From positions 1 through 64,000 of the forward strand of contig JAGVSM010000251.1 of the NCBI GenBank assembly GCA_022494885.1: a stretch of DNA of 64,000 bases, given 5' to 3'. Made by a program: the position numbers and the translations under genes. The notes under the pieces are model-generated. The model was not told the DNA's origin and did not search any database. It was given only the letters and a program-made list of their open reading frames with translations. This document shows, in pieces, positions 32,171 to 43,916 of this stretch. Positions within the stretch are counted from its first letter, which is position 1. Each line of letters starts with the position of its first letter. This DNA comes from Micrasema longulum. Lineage: Eukaryota; Arthropoda; Insecta; Trichoptera; Brachycentridae.

Positions 32171-33700
32171 GCCATTCTTTAACGGATATCAATCGGCAAG
32201 TTTATCTATTTGAAAATTCTAGTAATAATGAACAGACTGTAGGTTTTAAAAGTATTTTTCAAGAATTTTATTTCCCGAACCCAATTACCGAATTGCAAAC
32301 TAAGCGACTTTCACACAATACTCTCTCATGCTCTTACATACCCCTCGGGAAGACCCAACAAAATATTCCTTCCACCAGACAACTTAATCTTTATTCTTAT
32401 TCTTTTCGTGAGATTAGGGCTTTCACAATGAGTGTATTGTAACCGGTTCGTTTTCTTCCGATTACTTTTTGATAAATTCCATTGTAGTTAAATCCCCTGT
32501 ACTTCGGGTCAACGAAAAAGTCAGATCTCAGTTATTTTTTATCATTTATTCAAGGGTTGATTGATATGCTCCACCCCCGACCTATTTCAAGATGGATGAT
32601 AAAAAAAAAATAACCTTTGTTTTTGACGTAGTCCCCCTGGAATTGTATTTACTTATTCTCTTCTTATTTACGGTCACCTGTAGTTTAACATTTCTTTTTT
32701 TTTACGAATAATGAATTCATTTTTAATACAGAAAATTTGATTTTATTTTATAGACAGCTAGCTTTTTACCGCGGCTTTACTCGCATTTTTTAGCAACAAA
32801 TTAGTTTTATCGTTTTACAATTAAAAAAAATTTTAAAGAATGATTTATTTTTTGGGATAAGTAGCCTGTGTCAATTGCCGGCCTTGTATTCTATATCGAC
32901 GTAGCATCGACATTCTGCTTTAATTTAAATTTATTTCTCCATTGAGAATTTTCCCGAGGAACTGAGAGGTTTTTTTCGGGATATAAAGAAACCTATTTTA
33001 CCTCTCATCTCTTTTGCTATTCCTATGGAAAAAATCAAGCCAATTGGTCGCTCCGTTGCGACGTGGCGGAAACACAAACAAACGAGCAAACACACTTTCG
33101 AATTTATATTATTAAGTATGAGTAGTACAGATAGATGGATTGAAGATAACTCTCTTAAATTCCCATTGTCATACGTACGAGCCCTGGTCCCGACTCAATT
33201 GAAATATTTTACCTGTAATTAAAATTGTCCATCCGCAACCAATTCAAAAGTACTGCAGTCGTTTTGTTTTTTTTTTAAATAGAATAAGTCGGCTTGTTGG
33301 CAACCCTCCACGGGACGTTGTACTTGCTGGTTCATTCGCCACCCCCATTAAAATATCCCTTGTATTTGTTTTGTATTCCACCTGTACGCTACCTTCCCGA
33401 CAAGGGGTCGCGATCGTCCTGTTTCTTTAGTATCTTTGTATTGTGTTGATCCTTACCTACCTCTGTCCTATTCTGAACACCTGTTTCATCATTATTTTAT
33501 GTATTATCAAACACGTGATTGTACTGTGTTTTAAACCATTAGTTAATTGAATCTTTGATTAACTGGTCAAGTCATAATGTGCGTTATAGCTGTAGTCTTA
33601 TAAAAAATAAAGACATCTTACTATTTTGCCATTTCAAATCGTCATTATTTCAAAATAGTACTATTAAAAAAAGTAAATGATATTGATGTTTTTTGATGAT
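32170..33700. other. No gene recognised
   Basis: A 91-codon plus frame (32,167-32,442) and a 65-codon frame (33,025-33,222) have no identifiable domain or neighbours that support them. The rest is AT-rich. Confidence 0.35.
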
Positions 33701-33720
33701 AATTCTAGATAAAACTCCAA

Positions 33721-34036
33721 ATTAATGATTTTGATGAAATTATAAAAAAAATTATCAATAAAACTTCTTGGTTTGCCTAAGTAAGCATCTTCAAGACTGG
33801 TAAATTGTTTACAACGTTTACAGCGTTTATCCTATTTCTAACATGATTTGGAGATAAGGACATGAAATAAGTATTTTAGCAGGGGACAAAAAACACAAAT
33901 ATTTACAACTGGTTTGCTAAACAGTTCATTTTTGGGACTTATTGGACCGAAATTGGGATTAAGCATTTATTATTTAAAAGGTGGGAAAATAAAGTTTTAT
34001 TGATAAATTTATTTATAATTTTATCAAAATCATTAA
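33721..34036. mobile_element. Inverted-repeat element M4
   Basis: Arms of about 45 bp (33,721-33,766 and 33,992-34,036) with about four mismatches, reading TTAATGATTTTGAT...ATCAATAAAACTT. Inside the left arm is the minus-strand motif CCAGTCTTGAAGATGC...GGCAAA. A related copy lies at the window end (63,840-64,000). Noncoding. Confidence 0.7.
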
Positions 34037-34039
34037 GAA

Positions 34040-34480
34040 AATAAATTATCCCTAAAGGAGGACTCTTACATAAATTTTGTATAAAAAATATTTTATTTAG
34101 TATAATTATATAAAAACATTAGATGAAACCATTTTATAAGGTATTTGATCAAAAAGAACTGTACGTTTTATGTAGCAGATTAAAGCTTTTGAGATTTGGC
34201 TATTTTATTTTTGTAAAACTATCATTATTATTATTATTATTATTCCACATGCTCCACAGTTATGAAAATGGAAAGGAAAAACAAAAATACTGTTGAAAAC
34301 ATAATTCACAAACTTAAAACAGTAAAAATGCAAGAAAATGGCTCTAAAATTTAAATACTTGAAAAAACATAAGAACGCAAATACTGTTTTTTTTTCAGTT
34401 TCTTCCCTATGGGGGCCAATTTTACCACCAAATATTTTATATTTTATCTATCCCACTTACCGCCAGACAGTTTGGTTTAA
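34040..34480. other. No feature recognised
   Basis: AT-rich; a short ATT triplet run near 34,226-34,243. Confidence 0.35.
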
Positions 34481-34484
34481 TTAT

Positions 34485-34975
34485 TTACCAGTGCGGACGT
34501 ATTTTTGAGCCTCTAAACTCTAAAGGAAGATGACGTAAATGATGTAATTGTGGCCATGTTCTGAGACTGCGAGGAAATAATATTGGTGGATCACCTGTAA
34601 TGTCCAAAGTAATATTGTTCAACATAGAGACAGCCCTTCTAACAGGTATAACCATTGGCAGATTGGTCCTGTATATTGGAATGTGAAACAGTCTATGCTG
34701 ACGCCTTCTAAGGTAATTATCCGGAACATAAAAACTAATGCTCCGCATAATTTCAGGGTTGTTAATAATACCGCGCAACAATCGAAAGAAGTGCGTAGTT
34801 ACATACACATTCCTTCTGGTCTTCAAACTGCTGTAACCGAGCATACCCTGGAGGAACTCAGTGGGATAAAGCCATGGATAATATCCGCACTCCCTCGTGT
34901 AGAGAACATCATTCCACTACGACAATCCTTAGTGACAAAATGCCCTGAAAAGCTCCGCAGTCGACTTTAATTACA
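34485..34975 (-). pseudogene. Jockey-like family J RT C-terminus, long frame
   Basis: The best copy of family J. One minus frame reads TRECGYYPWLYPTEF, LQGMLGYSSLKTRRNVYVTT, SFYVPDNYLRRRQHRLFHIP, IYRTNLPMVIPVRRAVSMLN and on to a stop at 34,485. This is the region after the catalytic domain, including the thumb. It is open for at least 140 codons. The catalytic part is missing upstream. Confidence 0.8.
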
Positions 34976-35189
34976 GCGAGAGAATGCGAGATCACGCACG
35001 GCGCATAAAACTTCCAACTTCTTTGCGTTGGAAGTTACTGCCAAACGCACCTTGTTTACTTGACCTGGTGCTTGGTTATTGAAAAAGGGTAGGACTTAAT
35101 AAAATAGACACGCTTTCATGGATTCATTTTTAATTATTGAAGACCGTCAAAAGACAAATTAAAATGACTCAATCCATTCATATAATAAA

Positions 35190-35262
35190 CATATTTGGCT
35201 GATTTATATAGCGCTATTTTTGGAAAAAAAATCACCTCAAGGGTGCTTTACAATTGTATACG
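35190..35262 (-). repeat. Retroelement 3' tail with GCGCC-type motif
   Basis: Minus-strand AAAGCACCCTTGAGGTGATT, a T/A linker, TAGCGCTATATAAATCAG and an ATTATATG end. Same tail family as at 25.2 kb. Confidence 0.65.
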
Positions 35263-35404
35263 TAAACTTACATTCTAAATAAACTTAAGTTACTTATTGT
35301 ACGAGTACTTTCTGATTTAAAATTGAGGGTATGACAAACTTAAGAAATTAGACTTTAGTTGGGACCTTAACTGACTGGGACTGTCAATGATTTGTTGGTT
35401 TGAA

Positions 35405-37195
35405 GGCAAAAGGGAAATATCACATATTACGAATACCGATAAAAATAAATGAAATAGATTATGAATAATTAATTGTATTTTCAAAATCAACATGGATATT
35501 GTGGAGAAATGTTTTCACACATAAATGTAATTGAAAAAAAAAAAAAAAACGTTGCTAGAAAAATGCGACCTATTTGGCCTCGATTGTTGTGACTTCAAGA
35601 TTCGTGAAAATGTTATAAACAAATTTCAATGGCCAGAAACAAATAAAAATGAATCGTGACGCATTACGGGCGTGGCCAATGGAATGACTGTTTTTGCGGG
35701 AATTCAAAATTACAAATTTAAAAATATTTTTTATACCGTTATATAATTATGGCTAATGCAAAAAAAAAATTCTGAACAGTAATTCATAGACATTTATTAC
35801 TTAAAAAATGTTTAAAAAAGTGATATTTTTCTATTGGTTATAGGCAGAGGGGCCGGCAACGGCAAAAGCACGATATCCTAATCAAGTGTTCGGGAAGCAC
35901 CCGATTTCGACAAGTTTTTCTCAGCCTGAATCAAATGCTGACCTAAGAGTAGGTTTTCTTTGACATGTATTTTCCCTAATACACAGGTCCGATCGATATC
36001 TCTGAGCCATTTCATGAAGGCATTTGAATACTGTCCAGCAAAGCTTGTATTTTATTCACTCTGGGCGTTTTAACCAGTGCACATCTCGAAGATGTTGTGA
36101 GAAGTGAGAATATTTTTTTACACCCGTAAAAAGACGAATAATAAATACCTTTCGCCTCTCCGTCTTTATCTTGAGAGCCACTGTCTGAGAGTTATCGGAT
36201 TGGATGGGCAGGTGGTCATACTTATTGCAGCTGTTGTTATACCTTAATCTTAAATATCTATATTCTAATTTTCCTATACTGAATTCTATTACTGTCTTCA
36301 ATTCAGTATGACATTTTATAAATTCATTTCACCGAGTGACTACCACCGTTTTCCCGGATTCAAAAATTCATAATAATCTAAAATTCACATTATTTTAAAA
36401 ACACCTCTCATATTCGTAAATAGATATTCGTTTCATTTTTGTCTTTGGTCGTTTTATTGTATACAATTTACACTCTTTCTGTGTCTTTCTATGCAATCCT
36501 GAATTCTTATTTACATCCTGTATCTTATTCATGAGTCTCACACGGAATAATATACATAAAATGTTTTCTTTCCTCTTTCCCATTCATACGTCTGTTTTCT
36601 TGATCAGTTCATCCATCTAAAAGAACCCATGTGTTTCTCCCACAATGCAATTTTTGCGGTGTAATTTTAAATGCACTATTTTGTATGCTATGCATCATAA
36701 AATCTACATAAAAATTCCAGATATAAAAGTTGTTATGGTGGCTTGTTCCGTTCAATTAAGTTTTATTTAGAATAGGTAAGTATCATTTTTTTTATTACAT
36801 TTTTAAAGTGATAAAGGTCTTTGAAATATTGTCCAGTAAAAAAGTACTCTTTTTCTTATTATTAGTAGCAAAAAAATTGTTTTAAAATTGTAATTTTGAA
36901 TTCCTGCAAAAACGGTCATTCTATTGGCCACGCCCCTAATACGTCACATTCATGTTTATTTGTTGCTGCCATTGAAATTTGTGGAGAACAATTTCATGAA
37001 TCATGACGTCACAACAACCAAGGCCAAACACGTCGCGTTTTTCTACTAACATATTTTTATTGAATTTCTTTTTTATATATATGTATGAAAACATTTCTCT
37101 ACATATCCATATTGATTTTGAAAATACAATTAATTATTCTAAATCCATTTCATATTTTTTATCGGTAATCGTATAATGTGATATTTCCCTTTTGC
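35405..37195. mobile_element. 1.8 kb element with long inverted arms
   Basis: Left arm 35,405-35,845 and right arm 36,770-37,195 mirror each other over about 430 bp: GCAAAAGGGAAATATCACAT at the outer end, then AATAATTAATTGTATTTTCA, GGCGTGGCCAAT and GGAATTCAAAATTAC inward. Similarity falls toward the centre. The 0.9 kb interior has only short minus-strand frames (36,301-36,056 and 36,583-36,395); the first contains HFSQHLRDVHW, faintly zinc-finger-like. No target duplication seen. A foldback-type DNA transposon is likely. Confidence 0.8.
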
Positions 37196-37345
37196 ATTAT
37201 TTTTAGAAATCGATGTCTTGCACAAATAAATATTAAATAAAATTAATATTTGAAAAATTCACTTTTTGTTTTATATGAAGTTTTTATTTTTGAAATATTT
37301 AACTTCATATTTACTTTGTGTAAAATCACTTAAATGAATTCAATA

Positions 37346-37387
37346 TGTCGGCCGGTTTCAGAACATGACTGTTCCTTTGTCAAGACT
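37346..37387 (-). ncRNA. Hammerhead-like motif, degenerate
   Basis: The minus strand has UUGACAA in the core position, a perfect 5-bp stem II (GAACA with UGUUC, loop GUCA, 37,374-37,361), GAAA (37,359-37,356), CCGG, then GCC instead of a cleavable triplet, and GAC pairing with an upstream GUC. Layout matches the 29 kb motif, but the core C3, G8 and the triplet are altered. Probably dead. Confidence 0.5.
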
Positions 37388-37399
37388 GAAAAATAAACT

Positions 37400-37990
37400 A
37401 ACACGAAATACATTTAATTTTACCAAATAACAATACACTTTTGATAGAAGTAAATATTTAATGACGATAGTCTAACTTTAATAGTGATCGACTGAAACAA
37501 GATTTTCAACAGGATCCCGAATTTTGGCTTCTGTTCTGGTTTCGGCAGAAACCAAAACATATATTAATAAGCTAAGTTACTTTAAAACGCCCAAAATTAA
37601 TTAATTAAAACCATCTTTTTTAAATTTTGTTTTAAATGATTTTAAAACATCCTAGTTTCAAAATTCGAATAAAATTCACAAAACGATTCCTTTTGGTTAT
37701 TTTTACACAATTTTCCGAGTAATTGAATTGTCTTTTTTTTGTCATGTTAAAGGTTTTTCTCCCCGATGTAATTTTCCTAACATATCGATTTTCGTTGGTA
37801 CCCTGTTCTATTAAGTATGTTAGAACTCTCCCTTACTTCCGGTTCTCGTTACCAGGATAGACCCTTTAAGGGATGTTACGTGATTCTGGTAATGTAAAAG
37901 TTTGGGGTAATAAGGCTGTGCAAACACGTTTAATTTAAAAATAAAATAGGTTTTTCCTCGCAATCTTATTTTTTTATTCCAAGAGATATT
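37400..37990. other. No feature recognised
   Basis: AT-rich, nothing supportable. Confidence 0.35.
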
Positions 37991-37997
37991 TGATTTT

Positions 37998-38250
37998 ATG
38001 TTAACAGACAGAGAGTGAAATCATTTTTGTGAAGAGAATATGGTAGTCTAGGCATTTACTGGGCTTATGACTTGTCATTGGCTGGTTTAAGTGGCCTCTT
38101 TACACATTGTTCAATATTCTTTATTTTGCTTATATTTAAATATCTGCATTTCCTCAACTTTTCCATGTGTTGACTTTTGTGGAGTAAAAGAACTGAAACC
38201 TTTATCACGTGTGTGAGATTCATCCAGCTAAACCATTTTTACCTCAAAAC
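37998..38250 (+). repeat. Family A fragment
   Basis: ACAGAGAGTGAAATCATTTT, TAGTCTAGGCATTTACTGGG and the body to CACGTGTGTGAGATTCATCC match other family A copies. Arms are missing. Confidence 0.7.
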
Positions 38251-39140
38251 ATCATACTCATAACATACTCAAAACATCATATTTACCATTTTATGTACAA
38301 GCATATGGTTAACTTTGTTCTGGCAAGAACTGAATACAAATTGTCAAAGTCTACGTCCAGGTCGTGAAAAACCTGTGCCGCAATTACAAGCGCTATTTTC
38401 ATCGGTGCATACCGAGACGGTTTATTTAACATTCTTACTATCTCTTTCTACCTCTTTAAACTTTACTCCGTGTTTAATACTAAATTGAAATGGAAGTATT
38501 TCTCTGTCGTGCTTTAAATAGACTTCTGCGATAAAAAACCGCTACTAAATAAATCCCAATTAAAGCAACAAGTGCTGTTTTGAACATGAATTTTATACAG
38601 CATTTAACAGTACCGAAGACGGTATGGTTAACCTTCCGTCTATATCTTCATGTGTATAACAAATTCGGTTTTATTGGTGCGTAGATTTGTGCTCTCAGGA
38701 AGATAGGAAAAAATAAAATACTTACATGTGTATTTATTTTTCATAATTTTAATATTTTTACCAAATCTCAAAAACCACTTATTCTTTCGCATGCACTGTA
38801 ATTATCTGAATTTTCAAACCGAACAGCTAGATACTGCTATATATATGTGTGTTAAAATAACCACCTCAAAATGATTTAAAAAATAAACAAATCGTAATTA
38901 AAGCAAAAATAGCTCGGTGGAATTAAATTTTTGTGTACTTTCGTAATCGCTCCGGAGAATATATCTTCAACTATGACATCATAATGAAGGTATGTCTCTT
39001 TTGTGTACCGTGGCGTACACGTCCCCTAGACACATATCGACGTACCTATTTAAAACATGAAGATAGAGGGTCGGCAGTGTATCTTCGTAATCACTCGGGA
39101 GAATTTACTTTCAACTAATTTATGTAATTGTCCCCCTAAT
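38250..39140. other. No gene recognised
   Basis: Two partly similar short blocks occur near 38,933 and 39,085 (TCGTAATC-CTC-GGAGAAT), giving a repetitive 61-codon frame. No gene is supported. Confidence 0.35.
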
Positions 39141-39149
39141 GGCTTTTAA

Positions 39150-39265
39150 AAAAGGCAAGCTTGATGAAAGTTCTCGGGAGGCATCCACAGTATATGGCGC
39201 AGTCAACAAAATCGCCTTCACCTAATAAAAGTTACCGGAGGCCCCGAATCCATTTTCTTAATTCT
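39150..39265 (-). pseudogene. Short RT tail fragment
   Basis: Aligns base by base with 24,960-25,035 (GCTTGATGAAAGTTCTCGGGAGGC versus the corresponding GGTTAAGGCTCTCAGGAGGC stretch). It covers only the GWLGHVLR-type segment of that RT family and is badly worn. Confidence 0.5.
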
Positions 39266-39399
39266 TCGTACTAATGTACCTTGTAAACCAAAAAAACTAA
39301 TGATTTATCATTTCCAATAAGTCGTAAAGATCAGCTTCATTTGTTTATTTGTTTGTTTGTTTTGTGCAACATTTACTAAATTGAAGTACGGATATAAAA

Positions 39400-39715
39400 C
39401 TCGAGCATTTGGAAACAAACGTAGGCAGGTTGAAATGCGATCTCTCGGGTGATTGATTTATGTTTGATGCAATGTGCAAAGCATTTTCGACAAAATTAAG
39501 ACAGGGGTGTTGCGTTGGTTTGGACATTTCTATGTTTCGTTCTCGAATTAACAACGAAAGAACGACTAAAAATACGTACGCAGAAAACAAGAAACACTGG
39601 GAAAGACAGAGTATATACAGATTCGTTTAAAAATCGGCATGCTTGCATGAGAAGATGTATAAATCTACATAAAGCGAGGTATGTATGCTATGAAGGAGTA
39701 GTGTACTGAAAATGT
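39400..39715 (+). pseudogene. RTE-like RT C-terminus, broken
   Basis: Degraded copy of the family at 1.5 and 51.5 kb. Readable blocks: ALVWTFLCF (from LRWFGHV), ERLKIRTQKTRNTGKDR, KNRHACMRRCINLHKARYV. Several frameshifts. The final WRS-FSAYP segment is not present. Confidence 0.65.
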
Positions 39716-40045
39716 TGTAGTATCTGCATCTTGATGTTGGGAACGATGTTGAATTCTATTCCTAACTCGATTTGGATGTAAATATTTCATTATTTATTTT
39801 ATTTTATAGCATTTGATTAATAATTATCATTGCTTAACTCTGAATTGTTTTCAAACTCAATGTTGTATTCCATATCATATACGTTTTCAATACCTCAAAA
39901 TCACTTTTACTATCTTCATCTGAAATGTTTTCAATATATTTCCCTCTTAAATTTCGACATGGCGAATATGTTTCACAAGCAAGTAAAAAAAATAAAAATA
40001 TTTTCTTATCTCTGCCTACCCTCGGGAAAACGGTGTGTTGTCAGC

Positions 40046-40110
40046 GCCCTTGAGGTGATTTTCACAAAAATGGCGCTATATAAATTATCCAAATACTATT
40101 ATTATTATTT
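40046..40110 (+). repeat. Retroelement 3' tail with GCGCC stem
   Basis: GCGCCCTTGAGGTGATTTTC is followed by AAAATGGCGCTATATAAATT and ATTATTATTATT. GCGCC and GGCGC can pair. Best preserved of the six tails. Confidence 0.75.
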
Positions 40111-40484
40111 GTTTAATTTAATATGTAGAAAAAGTGATTTAATTTGTGGTAATGCCGAGCGAATCGAAAAAAAATCTGGGATCTGACGGATGACGCCTGA
40201 CACCACGGGCCGGATATTATCAATTTAATTAAGTAATATTTTTTTTATTGTAAGAATATTTTGATACAGCTCGAATATTATTCTAGAATAAAAATGATTT
40301 GGACTGTTGAAAAACTTGATTGTCCTTTATATAAAGTACCTAATACACGTTGTTAATTGAGTTATCTGATCAAGATCTTATCAAATCTACGTCTGTCTAT
40401 TAGTTCTTTCCCACGCCATTCCTGTTTACCAATCAACAAGGAAGTAACTTAACTCTTTCAGTTTCAGTGCTGCAGAGCAGCGTT

Positions 40485-41810
40485 TATTTTATAATTAAAA
40501 AATACATAAAAGAATTTGTTACCCACTAAGTCTAAAGACTTTTCGGTGGGAAACATTTTTTTTTATTTTTTTTTTTTATGACAGGTTTAAATTACATTTA
40601 TTTTATTTCTATTTTACAGATTTATTTATTAACAGGCACTATAAAGTATCAAGAAGATATTTCTTCAGTTCTTTTTTTTTCATTTGAAGATTTTTCATGT
40701 TGATGATGGTTTGTGGGAGATCATTGAACAATCTTGGAACAACGCAATTTAATGTTCGCTCTCCGAAGTAATTTGTAATTCGGGGAACAGACAGGGAGCC
40801 CTTAGTTTTTAATCTAGTGTTGTGAGTGTGGGAAACTCTTTTTTTATATTCCGGATCAACAAAGTGATCTACAATCAATTTGTAGTCACAAAGTTGTTTT
40901 ACCGGCAGGACATTACAGAATTTAAAATATACACTTTCGCCCATATGTTTCGCCTCACGGATTATGCTATCCGGTACGATCCCCCTCAACAGTCTCACCT
41001 GAATATCATAAATTTTACCCAGATGAGACTGGAAGGTGAGACCCCAGACACGCACTCCGTAAGATAAAATGGATTCAATGAGCGAGGTATATATGTATCT
41101 TAACGTTTTGAAAGGTAGTATGCTTTTAATTTCATAAATCACCTTAAGCCAGTACCTTAATCTGTCGCAGATTCCATTAATATGAACACCCCAGCTAAAT
41201 TTAGAATCAATAAGGAATCCTAAATATTTATGATTATTTACAACATCTATAATAGGACAATTACATTTATCTGATTCTATATTTAAATTTGAATGAAGGC
41301 AAGACTTTATATGAGCTTGTATTTCTATTTCAAATTCACATTTAGTAATATATGGTGAGGATACATGAACAATTTTAGTTATTTAAGAATTTATTACTAA
41401 GCCCTAGTCATGCGCCCATTTAATGAGATTTGAAAAATCTTCTTGAAGCATTTTTTGGGCAGTTTTTATATTTGAATGGCTTATTACAAGGGCAGTATCG
41501 TCTGCGAATTGGAAGCAATTCGATAATTTTACTTGGTTTTCCATTGAATTACAATATATTAAGTAATGAATCGGTCCGAAGACTGATCCTTGAGCTGTTC
41601 CCATAGACACAACTCTTTCGTTACTATAATTTTCTCCAACTTTTACTTTCATGCAACGATTTTTCAGGTAATTTTCCATAATTTTACTATATCTACCCCT
41701 TCTTCCTGCAATTTCGAGAGATTTAACAAGTGTTACATGGTATTTACCACGCGTATTTTCAATCTGATTGAAAAACATCAAATTAATTTGACGTATTTTC
41801 ACAAACGGTC
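40485..41810 (-). pseudogene. Jockey-like reverse transcriptase, nearly intact domain
   Basis: Best preserved RT here. From 41,802 to a stop at 40,639 one minus-strand frame runs for about 387 codons, interrupted only by a TAG (41,404-41,406) and a TAA (about 41,383). It contains MGTAQGSVFGPIHYLIY (the PQGS-LGP block), FQFADDTALVI (catalytic FADD), NHKYLGFLIDSKFSWG, SILSYGVRVWG and ERTLNCVVPRLFNDLP, in RT order. The N-terminal fingers and the endonuclease are missing (5' truncation near 41,810). The 3' UTR holds a hairpin at about 40,530-40,558 (CCCAC with GTGGG, AAGTC with GACTT) and an A/T end. An RNA-templated polymerase in life; now inactive. Confidence 0.88.
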
Positions 41811-41814
41811 TTTC

Positions 41815-42200
41815 CCACGTTTCCCACGTGTCACGTATGTATTATTTAATTTCGATTAAAAATATTGTAAAGAATGTACATATAAAACAGAGATTTCTTA
41901 GGAACTCCTGCTGTGTAGTGGTACAATTTCAAGATATCATTAGGTCAATGCAACAGTTTGCCACCTTAAAAATTTTAATTGCAGATCTAGGTTGACGACT
42001 GTTTGATGATCTGCATTTCATAATATATATTATGTAAATTGAGAAAAATTATATCGGACCCATTGATATATTACAAGTACTAGATGCGGGACTTATCACC
42101 CGTTTTGAGTTTCACTCATTCATATTTCTGCACTTGACCGGTATTTGATGGAAATAAGTATTTTCCGCTCAGCGGTCAGTAAATGTGAAGCAGCCTAAAA
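41815..42200. other. No feature recognised
   Basis: No supportable feature. Confidence 0.35.
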
Positions 42201-42204
42201 GGGC

Positions 42205-42375
42205 GCGGCACAAAACTTTGAATTCACGGTAAACTCGCGTAGACAGTTAGTATTTTTTTCTCTACTACGCGTTTTGCACGGCAATATTAATACGGCATGA
42301 CGTGACAATGCTCATTTTTAGAATATAACTTCAATTTGACGTTATATGAAGCATTATACCTCAGTGATCGAACCT
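42205..42375 (+). repeat. Dispersed repeat L, copy 1
   Basis: TAGACAGTTAGTATTTTTTTC, CTCTACTACGCGTTTTGCA, ACAATGCTCATTTTT and ATTATACCTCA occur in the same order at 51,222-51,390. Family unknown. Confidence 0.65.
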
Positions 42376-42434
42376 TTAAATTTTAATAACAATGCCATTG
42401 GTCATCATTATCATTTTCTAAAACATTATTTACG

Positions 42435-42835
42435 TAAAGGTAAGATGACGCGTTTGAAATGTGGTATTGGCGTAGAATATTGAAAATACCATAGACAGTC
42501 CACAGTCCACAGTGTTAATGTTTCTACTAACCGATTATTGGGTATTGAACAGCGTCTTTCTTCCACTGTGGAAATCCTTGTTCTCATTTTTTTCGGCCAG
42601 ACTACGACGCCTAACATAAAAAAATTGGCTGTACAAGGATGATGAAAGGAAAATCAATCTCGCGGAAGAAGTCCCAAAAGATGGACATACTTGGTGACAG
42701 AACCGACTAGTGTCTCTCTTCAGTAGGTCTCCAGAGGCGCAGATGACAGAAGCGGATGGAGGCGGATCCTAAGGACGTGCTTCCCTTCTGCCAACGTGAC
42801 CACAACTGCTCTGCTAAGAACAACTGACTAACAGG
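42435..42835 (+). pseudogene. Non-LTR RT tail (EMWYWRR type)
   Basis: Frames give RFEMWYWRRILKIP, a stop, then LSSTVEILVLIFFGQ, KKLAVQG, RGRSPKRWTYLVTEPT. These correspond to the AFEMWCWRRML, FFGH and GRSP-RW-D tail of a common insect RT family; another copy is at 56.7-57.1 kb. Several frameshifts. Confidence 0.7.
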
Positions 42836-43099
42836 AAGAAAATGATAAATTTTTCACTTTAGCTGCCAGTAACAACTATGAAATATTTGTTTTTGTTTTT
42901 TTTTGTGTCCAACTTTTACGATTTTTTATTTTTATTATTTGTTAATGTAATATTTCTAGAATTATTTTGTTTATTATGATTCTGCTTTATTTTTATTATT
43001 GTAAGTCTACGGTGAAAAATGTTGAAGTCAACGGAATATAATTTAAAGATAAATGTATTCGATAAAACCTTGCACATAACAAAAGCAAGGTACAAATAA

Positions 43100-43120
43100 T
43101 TTGCAACTACAAAAAAAAAA
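43100..43120. repeat. Poly-A run
   Basis: A run of about 18 A follows AAGGTACAAATAATTTGCAA; a second A-run lies at 43,275-43,290. They may be the ends of decayed retroposons, but no body can be defined. Confidence 0.4.
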
Positions 43121-43496
43121 AAAAAAAACAACTATGAAAAACCACCATTTATCTTAATTTCTGCAAATGAGTGACCTATATTTTTTATGTTAAATATTAT
43201 CTTTGAGTTTCTTTGTTTTTTGCGTCTCTGTTGTATATTCTACGTATACTCGTACCTCGCTTTTTTTTTCTTTAAAAAAAAAAAAAAACAAAAATATAAC
43301 GTCAGAACTCTTTTTAAAAACAATGAAAACAGTAAAAAATACATAGAATAAATGTTCGAAGCTCTAACTTAGTAATTTTTTATTGTAAATAATTATACTG
43401 GGTAAGTGTTTTTTCGTTAAATCAGTCAAAATTACATACACTTGATTTTAAAACACGATCGTTCTTTTGTCAAGGCATAGAAACGTTTATTATTAC

Positions 43497-43540
43497 GCTT
43501 TGACAAAGTAGTCGTGTTCCGGAACCGGTCGCTATTTCTA
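43497..43540 (+). ncRNA. Hammerhead-like motif, degenerate
   Basis: The plus strand reads UUGACAA, AGUAGUCGUGUUCC, GGAA, CCGGUC, GCU, aligned with the 37.3 kb motif (ACCGGTTCCGGAACACGAC on the other strand). Stem I does not pair and GAAA is GGAA. A second core-like GACAAAAGAACG lies inverted at 43,474-43,458. Remnant only. Confidence 0.4.
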
Positions 43541-43559
43541 ACTTAGTGATTTCACGCAA

Positions 43560-43915
43560 AATAAATACGTTGTATATCCTTATATACCTAAAATAAATTA
43601 TTACACTTTAATACGGATAGGTCAGTGGATGATAAGGGGTTAAAAATAACTGCGTTAAAAAGAACTAATTAGAAGTTCGTAACGATAATGATAGATTCGT
43701 ACAGTTTAGTCGGACTGGTCGTTAGTACTAATTAAGACTTCGCTTTTCTTTGCGGAATAAGGAAACTTGAAATAGCGGTAAAGCGCGTGTAGGCTTTCTG
43801 CAATACGTGTATTGCCAAAAATACACAATTTTCCAGTGGTATTTTGTTTAATGTTACCATTTTATATTTTGTTTTTAAAAATTTAAGCTCTCGAAGAGTC
43901 AAACATTTTAACTAC
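43560..43915. other. No feature recognised
   Basis: No supportable feature. Confidence 0.35.
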
Positions 43916-43916
43916 T

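Noticed and set aside
32167..32442. 91-codon plus-strand frame
   Set aside because: Looks less biased than most, but has no recognisable domain, no start context and no neighbouring support.
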